From NCBI GenBank assembly GCA_900547835.1, contig URIJ01000116.1, positions 1-6,608 of the forward strand: a DNA stretch of 6,608 bases. Direction: 5' to 3'. The stretch comes from an uncultured Collinsella sp. GTDB taxonomy: Bacteria; Actinomycetota; Coriobacteriia; Coriobacteriales; Coriobacteriaceae. Position numbers and translations under genes: made by a program. The notes under the pieces are model-generated. The model saw only the letters and a list, made by a program, of their open reading frames with translations, did no database searches and was not told the origin of the DNA. Below, piece after piece: positions 1 to 5,299 of the stretch (the first letter of the stretch is position 1; every line of letters starts with the position of its first letter).

Positions 1-191
1 CGTTCGCGACGACCCGCCGGCGTGAGCTGGTATTCCTCGTCCGGCGCCATCGCGTCGGGCTCCTCGGGGACCATATCGACAGCGCGCGGCTTCTTGCGAG
101 CGCCCGAGACGGCGGCGTCGACCTCATCGACAACCGCCGCCTCGTCACCCAAGGGATCTAGATTGTTGTAATCGGTGGTGGAATCTGCCAT
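1..191 (-). CDS. N-terminus of an unidentified acidic protein (cut by window edge)
   Basis: An open frame runs from an ATG at 191 to the left edge without a stop (63 codons visible). It begins MADSTTDYNNLDPLGDE and is rich in Asp, Glu, Ala and Pro, with a short basic patch (ARKKPR, about residues 30-35). It ends in EEYQLTPAGRRE. This composition suggests a disordered N-terminal extension before a folded domain lying outside the window. No catalytic motif is visible. The start lies 8 bases after the stop of the phasin-like gene, so the two are probably cotranscribed. The ribosome site is weak (GCAG just upstream), which fits translational coupling. Phasin-like genes in some Gram-positive bacteria sit next to AarF/UbiB (ABC1) kinases, and a TPxGRRE-type lead-in would suit one, but this is a guess from context. 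The identity is not established. Confidence 0.65.
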   Translation of the reverse strand, partial: MADSTTDYNNLDPLGDEAAVVDEVDAAVSGARKKPRAVDMVPEEPDAMAPDEEYQLTPAGRRE

Positions 192-199
192 CTGCGCTG

Positions 200-616
200 C
201 TACTCGGCCTCTTCGGTATCCTTCGCATCGTCGGGCTCAACGGACTCGACGGGCACCGAGGTCACGTTGTCCTCGACCGAATCGACGATGTCGCGCACAT
301 GGGCCAGGAAGGCCGTGCGCTCGGGGGCGGTCATGACGCGGACCCGGGCAAGGATGAGCTCGTCAAGCACGCGCTGGGCCGCGGTCTCGCCCTGCATGCC
401 CAAGCGCTCGGTCAGATCGGAGATGGTACCGCCGGCCTGCTCGAACATGTCGGACACACTGCGGGCGATATCGGGGGTGGCGGTGTCCTTGCGGACCTGC
501 TCGCCCTTGGTGTTAAGGTCGTCGAGGACCTTCTTGCCGCCTTCGACAGCAACGGCGGCAGCGCCAAAGCCAACGTTGATGGCGCCGTTAACAAGCTGAT
601 CGAGTTTCATAACCAT
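200..616 (-). CDS. Phasin-like helical protein
   Basis: This encodes a 138-residue, mostly helical protein. Its N-terminal third (MVMKLDQLVNGAINVGFGAA, then an EGGKKVLDDLNTKGE segment) resembles the phasin/PhaF-type pattern of a Gly/Ala-rich amphipathic helix followed by a Glu-Gly-Lys-rich helix. The middle (about residues 50-115) is predicted helical with heptad-like spacing. The C-terminus is very acidic (ends AKDTEEAE). Classical phasins coat polyhydroxyalkanoate granules; in many Gram-positives the family name covers small coiled-coil proteins of unknown role, and no PHA synthase is visible here. I chose the ATG at 616 because GGAGA (622-626) sits 5 bases upstream. An in-frame TTG at 628 overlaps that site and is unlikely, and ATG 610 is also possible. 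The gene follows the C69 peptidase gene after about 99 bases and is followed closely by the partial gene at 1-191. Confidence 0.75.
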   Translation of the reverse strand: MVMKLDQLVNGAINVGFGAAAVAVEGGKKVLDDLNTKGEQVRKDTATPDIARSVSDMFEQAGGTISDLTERLGMQGETAAQRVLDELILARVRVMTAPERTAFLAHVRDIVDSVEDNVTSVPVESVEPDDAKDTEEAE

Positions 617-651
617 GGTTGTCTCCAATCATAAACAACTGCATTGGCGTT

Positions 652-681
652 CTTGTACCCAAGATCGAGTGAAAGCGACAA
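652..681 (-). promoter_or_regulatory. Possible promoter of the phasin-like gene
   Basis: Reading leftwards on the minus strand, TTGTCG (676-681) and TACAAG (652-657) are separated by 18 bases. Each matches the sigma-70 consensus at 4 of 6 positions. The site lies between the peptidase stop and the phasin-like start, so it could give that gene transcription of its own. This is only a visual match. The inverted AGCG/CGCT near 681-694 is too short to call a terminator. Confidence 0.25.
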
Positions 682-715
682 AGCGTTTTAGCGCTATTCG
701 ATCGACGGGAAATCC

Positions 716-2239
716 CTACCTCACGTTGTCGTTCATCGCGAAAGAGTTCTTCATGGCGCAGCTCGTGGTGTAGAGCACCTTGCCCAGTAGAGCATCGGTC
801 TCCACACGAACACACTCGGCAAAGGCCTCATTGGCGCGTGCAAGCTCGGCAGGCACCTCGGCCTCAGGCAGAGCGGCTACGGTAGCATCGACGTCATGGA
901 TCTGCTTGTGGCCCATGCCACCGACCTTCTCCTGGTAGTCCTCCACAGCGCGGCCGCACTCATGGAAACGGACGTCAGCCAGGGCGCCGATCAGGCGGTT
1001 GGCCCAGTAGAAGTTTTCGGACGTCACGCGAGCCTGCGTGTCGGCATAGTACTCGGGCATGGTCTCGACGTTGGCGTACAGCGGAACCAGCGCGTTAAAC
1101 GAGTTGGAGCCAAACGCCATCCACTGCACGGCGCGATAGGCCGGCTGCGCATAGGGACGCAGCTGCAACACGGCAAGCTGGCTGTTGCGGTTGATGCCGA
1201 TGGGGCGATAGGCACCACGCGTAGCGGGCGTGCCCTTGCTGCCGTAGCAGTCGTACTCCGTGCCCTGGTAGTGGCTCGAGAGTACGTACTTGATGTCCTC
1301 GATGGTCACCTTGCGCTCGGGCACGCGGCTCCAGGGGATATCGTCGCTCTCGGGCGTGTAGTCGGCGTCGGGGCCATCCCACACGTCGCTGGGGTTGAGG
1401 CAGCGCTGCATGTACCAGGCGCGCGGCGTGTTGTAGACATGGTCGCTGTCGCTGTGCGAGCCAAAGGCCTCGCGCGGGTTAAAGACGGCAGCCGGGCCGT
1501 CGCCCTCGACGCCCAGCGTCAGGTCCAGATGCCACTCGGCCATCCAGACGCGCAGGTCGGCGGAGCACATATGGTCGGCCTGGGCGCCCTCGGCGTCATC
1601 CAGGTCAAAGCTGTCGATGCCCAGCTGGTTGGGCATGGTCACATAGGCGTCGTCAGGCACGCGCTTGGCGATCCAGTGGTGACCGCCGATGGTCTCGAGC
1701 CACCAGATCTCGTCCACGTCGCTAAAGGCGATGCCGTTGTTCTCGTAGGTGCCGTAGCGCTCGAGCAGGTCGCCCAAGATACGCACGCCGTCGCGGGCGG
1801 ACTTGGCATACGGCAGCACCAGGGTCACCATGTCCTCCTCGCCCAGGCCACCGGGCCGCGCCGGCACATAGCCGTCCTCACCCTCGTTGCCCTTGGCGGG
1901 CACGTAGTCCACGAGCGGATCGGCGCCGCGGACGCGCTCGTTGGTGGTAAGCGTCTCGGTTGCGGACATGCCAACATTGAGCTCGTTGAAACCGGCCTCG
2001 GCCCAGATACCGTGGCCCGGGACAACATCGGGGACGCTCGTATAGCGCATGGGGTTATCGGGCAGCTCAACGGTCAGGTGGCTCAGAACGCTCGTGTAGA
2101 CACGCGGCTGCTCGTCGGGATGCACCACGCGCATGCGCTTGGGCTCAAACACCCCGTTGGACGAGTCCTCGTTGCGGGCGACAAGCGTCGACCCGTCGTA
2201 GCTCGCGTTCTTACCAACCAGAATCGTTGTGCACGGCAT
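716..2239 (-). CDS. C69-family dipeptidase (PepD-like, N-terminal Cys nucleophile)
   Basis: This 507-residue protein is a peptidase of family C69, the PepD dipeptidase group of N-terminal-nucleophile hydrolases, which cleave dipeptides in the cytoplasm. The family signature is at the very start: MPCTTILVGKNASYDGST followed by ARNEDS. Cys3 is the expected nucleophile, exposed by removal of the first two residues, and the RNED block (residues 22-25) belongs to the active-site region. A second family hallmark, EIWWLETIGGHHWIAKRVP, lies in the first half and is followed by VTMPNQLGIDSFD. There is no signal peptide or membrane segment. The start is ATG 2239: AAGGAGG (2246-2252) lies 6 bases upstream, whereas the in-frame ATG at 2245 abuts that site. 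The length fits the family (about 470-510). It lies downstream of folD but behind a terminator-like hairpin, so it probably has its own promoter, which I could not identify confidently. Confidence 0.93.
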   Translation of the reverse strand: MPCTTILVGKNASYDGSTLVARNEDSSNGVFEPKRMRVVHPDEQPRVYTSVLSHLTVELPDNPMRYTSVPDVVPGHGIWAEAGFNELNVGMSATETLTTNERVRGADPLVDYVPAKGNEGEDGYVPARPGGLGEEDMVTLVLPYAKSARDGVRILGDLLERYGTYENNGIAFSDVDEIWWLETIGGHHWIAKRVPDDAYVTMPNQLGIDSFDLDDAEGAQADHMCSADLRVWMAEWHLDLTLGVEGDGPAAVFNPREAFGSHSDSDHVYNTPRAWYMQRCLNPSDVWDGPDADYTPESDDIPWSRVPERKVTIEDIKYVLSSHYQGTEYDCYGSKGTPATRGAYRPIGINRNSQLAVLQLRPYAQPAYRAVQWMAFGSNSFNALVPLYANVETMPEYYADTQARVTSENFYWANRLIGALADVRFHECGRAVEDYQEKVGGMGHKQIHDVDATVAALPEAEVPAELARANEAFAECVRVETDALLGKVLYTTSCAMKNSFAMNDNVR

Positions 2240-2245
2240 GCGCAT

Positions 2246-2252
2246 CCTCCTT
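2246..2252 (-). promoter_or_regulatory. Ribosome binding site deciding the C69 peptidase start
   Basis: The minus strand reads AAGGAGG at 2252-2246. It is directly followed by ATG 2245 with no spacer, and ATG 2239 lies six bases downstream. Only the second ATG has normal spacing. Using it leaves just Met-Pro before the nucleophilic Cys. Confidence 0.75.
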
Positions 2253-2326
2253 GAGCGAAGAAATCAAACGGCAACAGTGTATCGCTTCGACGCAAAAAGG
2301 GCGAAACCACGACACCGGCAACCCCT

Positions 2327-2556
2327 GTGGTCAAAAAATGCCAAATATGAGTACTGTCACAAATTTAGTGGCAGCAAATTGCACTGTTCCGGGCGCCGGG
2401 AATCCTCACCTGTCTAAAAACTGAGTCTAGTAATTCCCCATACGTCCAATAAAATTGGCTCTTTAACGATATTACTTATCGCTAAAGAGCCAAAATGATC
2501 TCAAACATATGTGACTAACTTGGCAACAGTACTCATATTTGGCATTTTTTGACCAC
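2327..2556. repeat. Perfect 31-bp inverted repeat flanking an AT-rich intergenic segment
   Basis: Positions 2327-2357 and 2526-2556 are exact reverse complements over 31 bp, separated by 168 bp. The left arm begins GTGGTCAAAAAATGCC and continues AAATATGAGTACTGT. Just outside the arms, CCCC (2322-2325) and GGGG (2557-2560) extend the symmetry with one unpaired T at 2326. The enclosed DNA is much more AT-rich than the surrounding genes and contains the hairpin at 2455-2493. No ORF in it looks like a protein, and I see no flanking target-site duplication. A 9-bp piece, GGCAACAGT, at the inner edge of the right arm (2522-2530) recurs in direct orientation at 2270-2278 near the peptidase ribosome site. 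Possible readings are a MITE-like or other dispersed intergenic repeat, or paired sites for a DNA-binding protein. The sequence alone does not decide. Confidence 0.85.
2448..2493 (-). terminator. Hairpin terminator downstream of folD
   Basis: The arms 2455-2470 (TTGGCTCTTTAACGAT) and 2478-2493 (ATCGCTAAAGAGCCAA) form a 16-bp stem with a single A-C mismatch and a 7-base loop. On the minus strand the stem is followed by TTTTATT (2454-2448), as expected for Rho-independent termination of the fchA-folD transcript. The plus-strand side lacks a T-run, so termination there is unlikely. It lies about 100 bases past the folD stop and inside the long inverted repeat, so it could instead be part of that element. 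Confidence 0.6.
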
Positions 2557-2594
2557 GGGGTATCTAACCAACCCCCTAAACAGCCTCCAAACGC

Positions 2595-3449
2595 CTATTT
2601 TACCGCGCGCTCAGCCGCCTCGATCACGTGCTTGGCGAGAATTGCTGTCGTCACGGCACCCACGCCACCCGGCACGGGGGTGATTGCGCCAACAACCGGC
2701 TCCGCGGCATCAAAATCGACGTCGCCGACCAGCTTGCCAGCGGCTTCGTCCCAATTAATGCCAACATCGATAATCGCCTGGTCCTCGCGGACCGCATCTG
2801 CGCCAATCGTGCGCGCGCGTCCAACGGCGGCAACCACAATGTCGGCAGCACAGCACTCGGCGGCAAGATCGCGCGTATGCGTATGGCACGTCGTCACGGT
2901 TGCGTTGCGCGCCGTAAGCATGGCGGCAACGGGGCGGCCAATTACCAGTGAGCGTCCGACCACGGCAACTTTGGCGCCGTCCAGCTCAACGCCGTAATGA
3001 TCCAGCAAAGCAAGCACGGCTTCAGCTGTGCAGGGGGCAAAACCCTCGCCGCGCCCCGAAAGCGTGGTGAGCAGCGAAGCCGGCGTCATGGAGTCAACGT
3101 CCTTGGCGGGATCGAGCGCTGCGGCGACGGCGTTCTCGTCAAGGCCGGCGGGCAGCGGGCGAAACATCAGACAGCCATGAACAGCCGAGTCGGCATTGAT
3201 GTCCTCGATGGCCGTCAACAGCTCGTCTTGCGAAACACCGGCAGGAAGCAACACGCGACGCGCCTCGATGCCAACCTTTTCGCAGCGTTTAAGGGCGCCG
3301 CGCTCGTAGGATAGGTCGTCCTCGCGTTCACCCACACGCACGATAGCAAGCGTCGGAACAACACCGCGTTCGCGCAGCGCAGCGCAGCGGGCAGCGAGCT
3401 CCTCAGTCAAAGCACGGGCAACGGGAGCACCCTTGAGCAGCTCTGCCAT
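2595..3449 (-). CDS. folD: FolD-type methylene-THF dehydrogenase, cyclohydrolase residues altered
   Basis: This 284-residue protein has the full length and motif order of FolD, which oxidises 5,10-methylene-THF to 5,10-methenyl-THF with NAD(P) and in most bacteria also hydrolyses the product to 10-formyl-THF. The Tyr of the substrate site is Y48 (DDLSYERGALKRC). PLPAGLDE (98-105), KDVDSM (116-121), PCTAEA (139-144), the Rossmann segment VVGRSLVIGRP (163-173) and PGGVGAVTTA (260-269) follow in order. The catalytic Lys of YxxxK is Ala52, and the Gln that precedes PLP in E. coli FolD (Q98) is Phe96; Asp119 of KDVD is kept. Dehydrogenase activity is therefore likely and cyclohydrolase activity doubtful. 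ATG 3449 lies two bases after the fchA stop, with GAGGGGG overlapping that stop as ribosome site, so the genes are tightly coupled. Confidence 0.93.
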   Translation of the reverse strand: MAELLKGAPVARALTEELAARCAALRERGVVPTLAIVRVGEREDDLSYERGALKRCEKVGIEARRVLLPAGVSQDELLTAIEDINADSAVHGCLMFRPLPAGLDENAVAAALDPAKDVDSMTPASLLTTLSGRGEGFAPCTAEAVLALLDHYGVELDGAKVAVVGRSLVIGRPVAAMLTARNATVTTCHTHTRDLAAECCAADIVVAAVGRARTIGADAVREDQAIIDVGINWDEAAGKLVGDVDFDAAEPVVGAITPVPGGVGAVTTAILAKHVIEAAERAVK

Positions 3450-3451
3450 GG

Positions 3452-4084
3452 CTACCCCCTCTTCCTCGCGGCATCGGCGGCGCGGCGCGCCAGCGCATCA
3501 GCGCGCGGCAGCCACGTATCCAGCAGCTCATCGCACGCCGCCTCGAGTTCCTCGGCGCGCGCCCGGTCTTTCATAGATGTGGTGTTGGCAAAGAGCGTCA
3601 GGCTCGCGCCCTGCATGGCAGCGCGGCAGAATACGGCACCGCACGCCACGTCGGACAGCAACTGGCGCGAGCCTTTGTCTGCCATGTCCTCGAGCAGCGC
3701 CAGCGCGCGCCCGCAGGCATCCATGATCCGATACGGCGGCATGGCCGCCACGTGCAACGCGTCCTGAATCGCAGCCGGTCGAGCCGGGTCCTCGCGCGGA
3801 ATACCGTATGCCGCAGACACCTGGCCGTACGCACGCACATCCTCGGCAACCAGGCCCACTAGTTCCTGCGCCAACTCGTCTGCCTGGGCAAACGCACGCG
3901 TCAGGTCATCCGCACGATCAGCAAGCGCGGGATTGGTCGCACCGTAGCGGGCAACCATTCCGCACAGCGAGGCGCCCAGTGCGCCCACAAAGGCGCTCGC
4001 GCTGCCACCGCCGGGAACCGGCTCGCGCGCGGCAAGCGCCTCGGCAAACCCGCGGCAGGTCTTGTCCATCATCTCTTGGCTCAT
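3452..4084 (-). CDS. fchA: Methenyl-THF cyclohydrolase / FTCD-C-type cyclodeaminase
   Basis: This 210-residue protein matches the FTCD C-terminal (cyclodeaminase) family, whose free-standing bacterial members include FchA, methenyl-THF cyclohydrolase. Visible motifs are VPGGGSASAFVGALGASL near residues 23-40 (the family's Gly-rich PGGGS element), D82xxxYxxV in the helical middle, and LSDVACGAVFCRAAMQGASL near 143-162, equivalent to the SDxGVxxxLAxAAxxGA block. No formiminotransferase domain is attached and no histidine-degradation gene is nearby, so a folate role with the adjacent folD is more likely than formimino-THF deamination. I chose ATG 4084 because GAAGGTG (4092-4098) is 7 bases away; ATG 4090 in the same frame would have a spacer of only 1 base. 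It is the first gene of an fchA-folD operon. Confidence 0.87.
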   Translation of the reverse strand: MSQEMMDKTCRGFAEALAAREPVPGGGSASAFVGALGASLCGMVARYGATNPALADRADDLTRAFAQADELAQELVGLVAEDVRAYGQVSAAYGIPREDPARPAAIQDALHVAAMPPYRIMDACGRALALLEDMADKGSRQLLSDVACGAVFCRAAMQGASLTLFANTTSMKDRARAEELEAACDELLDTWLPRADALARRAADAARKRG

Positions 4085-4110
4085 ACGCATGCACCTTCAA
4101 GTCATATACA

Positions 4111-4136
4111 TCGGTCGGGTGGAAACCGCCGACCGA
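4111..4136 (-). promoter_or_regulatory. Hairpin in the fchA leader
   Basis: TCGGTCGG (4111-4118) and CCGACCGA (4129-4136) form a perfect 8-bp stem with a 10-base loop. It lies between the proposed fchA promoter and the ribosome site, so it would be in the 5' leader of the mRNA. There is no T-run on either side. It could be an operator or a leader structure. It does not resemble the tetrahydrofolate riboswitch as I know it. Confidence 0.4.
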
Positions 4137-4161
4137 CCGCATCGATCACATAATGGTGCTA

Positions 4162-4190
4162 AGTCTAGCCCATAAGTACATAAGCGTCAG
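4162..4190 (-). promoter_or_regulatory. Probable promoter of fchA-folD
   Basis: On the minus strand CTGACG (4190-4185) and TAGACT (4167-4162) are exactly 17 bases apart. Each matches the -35 and -10 consensus at 4 of 6 positions. Transcription would begin near 4155, giving a leader of about 70 bases containing the 4111-4136 hairpin. Confidence 0.45.
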
Positions 4191-4245
4191 CGCACCTGGC
4201 CATCGCGGATTTCTATGACGAACGATAGGCGTCGGCACCGCAAAC

Positions 4246-4264
4246 ATGGGACACATGGCCCACC
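4246..4264 (+). promoter_or_regulatory. Shared 19-bp motif, copy 1 (upstream of first lipoprotein)
   Basis: ATGGGACACATGGCCCACC occurs here and, identically, at 5209-5227 ahead of the paralogous lipoprotein gene. Its core TGGGACA-CA-TGGCCCA is an imperfect dyad with 7-base half-sites that pair at 6 of 7 positions, the usual form of a site for a dimeric regulator. Here it lies 196 bases before the start codon, much farther than in copy 2. The 4265-4460 interval holds a short ORF and no other clear signal. Confidence 0.5.
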
Positions 4265-4318
4265 TTTCGAGACTTCCGGGCAGCGGCAACTGGGGCATAC
4301 ATATAGGTAAGGAGCCCT

Positions 4319-4366
4319 ATGTTGGGGCAAGCTCATCACGGCACCGGACGACGAATGGAAGAATAA
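4319..4366 (+). CDS. Possible 15-residue leader ORF
   Basis: An ATG at 4319 has an excellent ribosome site (AAGGAG at 4309-4314, spacer 4) and opens a 15-codon frame, MLGQAHHGTGRRMEE, ending at TAA 4364-4366. It lies about 95 bases before the first lipoprotein start. A Shine-Dalgarno match this good in non-coding DNA is notable, but the ORF is very short and has no counterpart before the second lipoprotein gene. No attenuator hairpin with a T-run follows it. It may be a leader peptide, a spurious match, or the remnant of an older gene start. Confidence 0.2.
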   Translation: MLGQAHHGTGRRMEE

Positions 4367-4460
4367 CCGCACAGTAAACAAAGACATCATGCGCATGCGT
4401 AACCGCCGCCCCAGCGATCCGCGGCACACGATGTCCCTGGCAGACAAGGAGGACGCCACC

Positions 4461-5060
4461 ATGAAGAAAAAGACCCTATCGATCCTTTCCCTTTGCATCG
4501 CCCTCTTTGCCGCGTTTGCCCTTGTCGGCTGCGGCGGGAGCGCATCGGGCGGGGGCGGCAGCGCCGCTAAGAGCGAGAGCAAGGAAAAGGCCCCCGTTTC
4601 CAAGAAGACTGACTTCATTTGGTTTAAGGTCGAGATGCCCGAGGGCGCTGGCGTAAGCGACTCCGCCGGCAAGAACGCCGACAGGGTCCAGCTCACCTTC
4701 CCCGAGAACGAGAACACCACGGTTGACCGCTTCATACCTGTTTGGGAAGAGAAGATGACGGCAGAAGAGGCTCTTGCCGATGAAGGTCGAAAGAGCAGCA
4801 TGTTCCAGTGGGAAGTTGGCGACCCCGTCGAGTACAACGGCAGGACATGGCTCACCGGAACGTGCAAGGACAACCGCGGCACCCATACCTATCTCTTTAC
4901 CGACGTTGAGCCGGGAAGCGTCTGCGTTCTCATCGCGAACTTCGACCTGCACAAGAAAGAAGCCGAGGCGCTTCTGAACTCCATCGAATTCCCCGATGAC
5001 ATGGCAGAGGCAGTTTCCGAGGCGCGCGAAGTCGAGATTTCGAGCATCGAGATCAAGTAA
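4461..5060 (+). CDS. Putative lipoprotein, paralogue A
   Basis: This is a 199-residue protein with a lipoprotein signal: MKKK, a hydrophobic stretch, and the lipobox LVGC with Cys24 as the predicted lipidation and cleavage site. The mature form starts with a Gly/Ser-rich linker and a Lys/Glu-rich stretch (25-49), followed by one soluble domain of about 150 residues. That domain opens with TDFIWFKVEMPEG (from residue 50) and contains VDRFIPVW, GDPVEYNGRTW and the FTDVEPGSV segment. It ends in the acidic helical tail EVEISSIEIK. I do not recognise the domain. The next gene is a clear paralogue with the same length and start layout. This copy has two extra Cys (GTCKD and SVCVL) that the other lacks, so a disulfide is possible outside the membrane. 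AAGGAGG with an 8-base spacer selects ATG 4461; an upstream in-frame ATG at 4389 would hide the signal peptide behind 24 charged residues. Confidence 0.87.
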   Translation: MKKKTLSILSLCIALFAAFALVGCGGSASGGGGSAAKSESKEKAPVSKKTDFIWFKVEMPEGAGVSDSAGKNADRVQLTFPENENTTVDRFIPVWEEKMTAEEALADEGRKSSMFQWEVGDPVEYNGRTWLTGTCKDNRGTHTYLFTDVEPGSVCVLIANFDLHKKEAEALLNSIEFPDDMAEAVSEAREVEISSIEIK

Positions 5061-5130
5061 CGGGACACCCGCACGCGCCTACGTGCACCTGCGCACATGC
5101 GCCCCATTAAAACAACGGATACCTCATCCC

Positions 5131-5162
5131 GGGGAGAGCCAGCGCCGGCCCTCCCCTCTTTT
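5131..5162 (+). terminator. Rho-independent terminator of lipoprotein A
   Basis: GGGGAG (5131-5136) pairs with CTCCCC (5151-5156). After one A-C mismatch, GCC (5138-5140) pairs with GGC (5147-5149) around a 6-base loop. TCTTTT follows at 5157-5162. It lies about 70 bases after the stop and separates the two lipoprotein genes into distinct transcripts. Confidence 0.85.
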
Positions 5163-5208
5163 GGACCCGCGCATATTGCCACTTAACGGCGCAAATCCGG
5201 CCCTCAGA

Positions 5209-5227
5209 ATGGGACACATGGCCCACC
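5209..5227 (+). promoter_or_regulatory. Shared 19-bp motif, copy 2 (upstream of second lipoprotein)
   Basis: This is identical to 4246-4264 (ATGGGACACATGGCCCACC). It ends 19 bases before a -10-like TACAGT (5247-5252), so the dyad sits where a -35 element would normally be. No good -35 hexamer is present at the usual 17-base spacing. That arrangement would suit activation by a bound regulator or an alternative sigma factor. The start codon is 72 bases further on. Confidence 0.5.
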
Positions 5228-5246
5228 CGAACGAGCCGCTCGCGCG

Positions 5247-5252
5247 TACAGT
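5247..5252 (+). promoter_or_regulatory. Possible -10 element of lipoprotein B
   Basis: TACAGT matches the -10 consensus at 4 of 6 positions and is followed by AAAGG. It lies downstream of the shared motif and 48 bases before the start codon. A related CACAGTAAA string occurs before lipoprotein A (around 4370-4377). There is no recognisable -35 element. Confidence 0.25.
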
Positions 5253-5299
5253 AAAGGCAGGTAATCCATGGGCGGTTACAGATCGAGGAGGACACGACC

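Noticed and set aside
617..628. TTG start at 628 for the phasin-like gene
   Set aside because: The TTG overlaps the GGAGA ribosome site that serves ATG 616, so the longer form is unlikely.
896..2254. Long plus-strand ORF of 452 codons opposite the C69 peptidase gene
   Set aside because: It is an antisense shadow of a high-GC gene. Its translation is a Val/Ala/His/Gly-rich string without motifs, while the minus strand gives a clear C69 enzyme.
2253..2594. Insertion sequence between folD and the peptidase gene
   Set aside because: The inverted repeats suggest an element end, but the enclosed DNA has no transposase-like ORF and no target duplication, so only a repeat is called.
4085..4160. Tetrahydrofolate riboswitch ahead of fchA
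   Set aside because: The gene context invited it, but the leader is only about 70 bases with one simple 8-bp hairpin and no sign of the conserved multi-stem THF aptamer.
4389..4460. Upstream ATG extension of lipoprotein A
   Set aside because: It would put 24 mostly charged residues before a classical lipoprotein signal peptide, and AAGGAGG sits correctly for ATG 4461.
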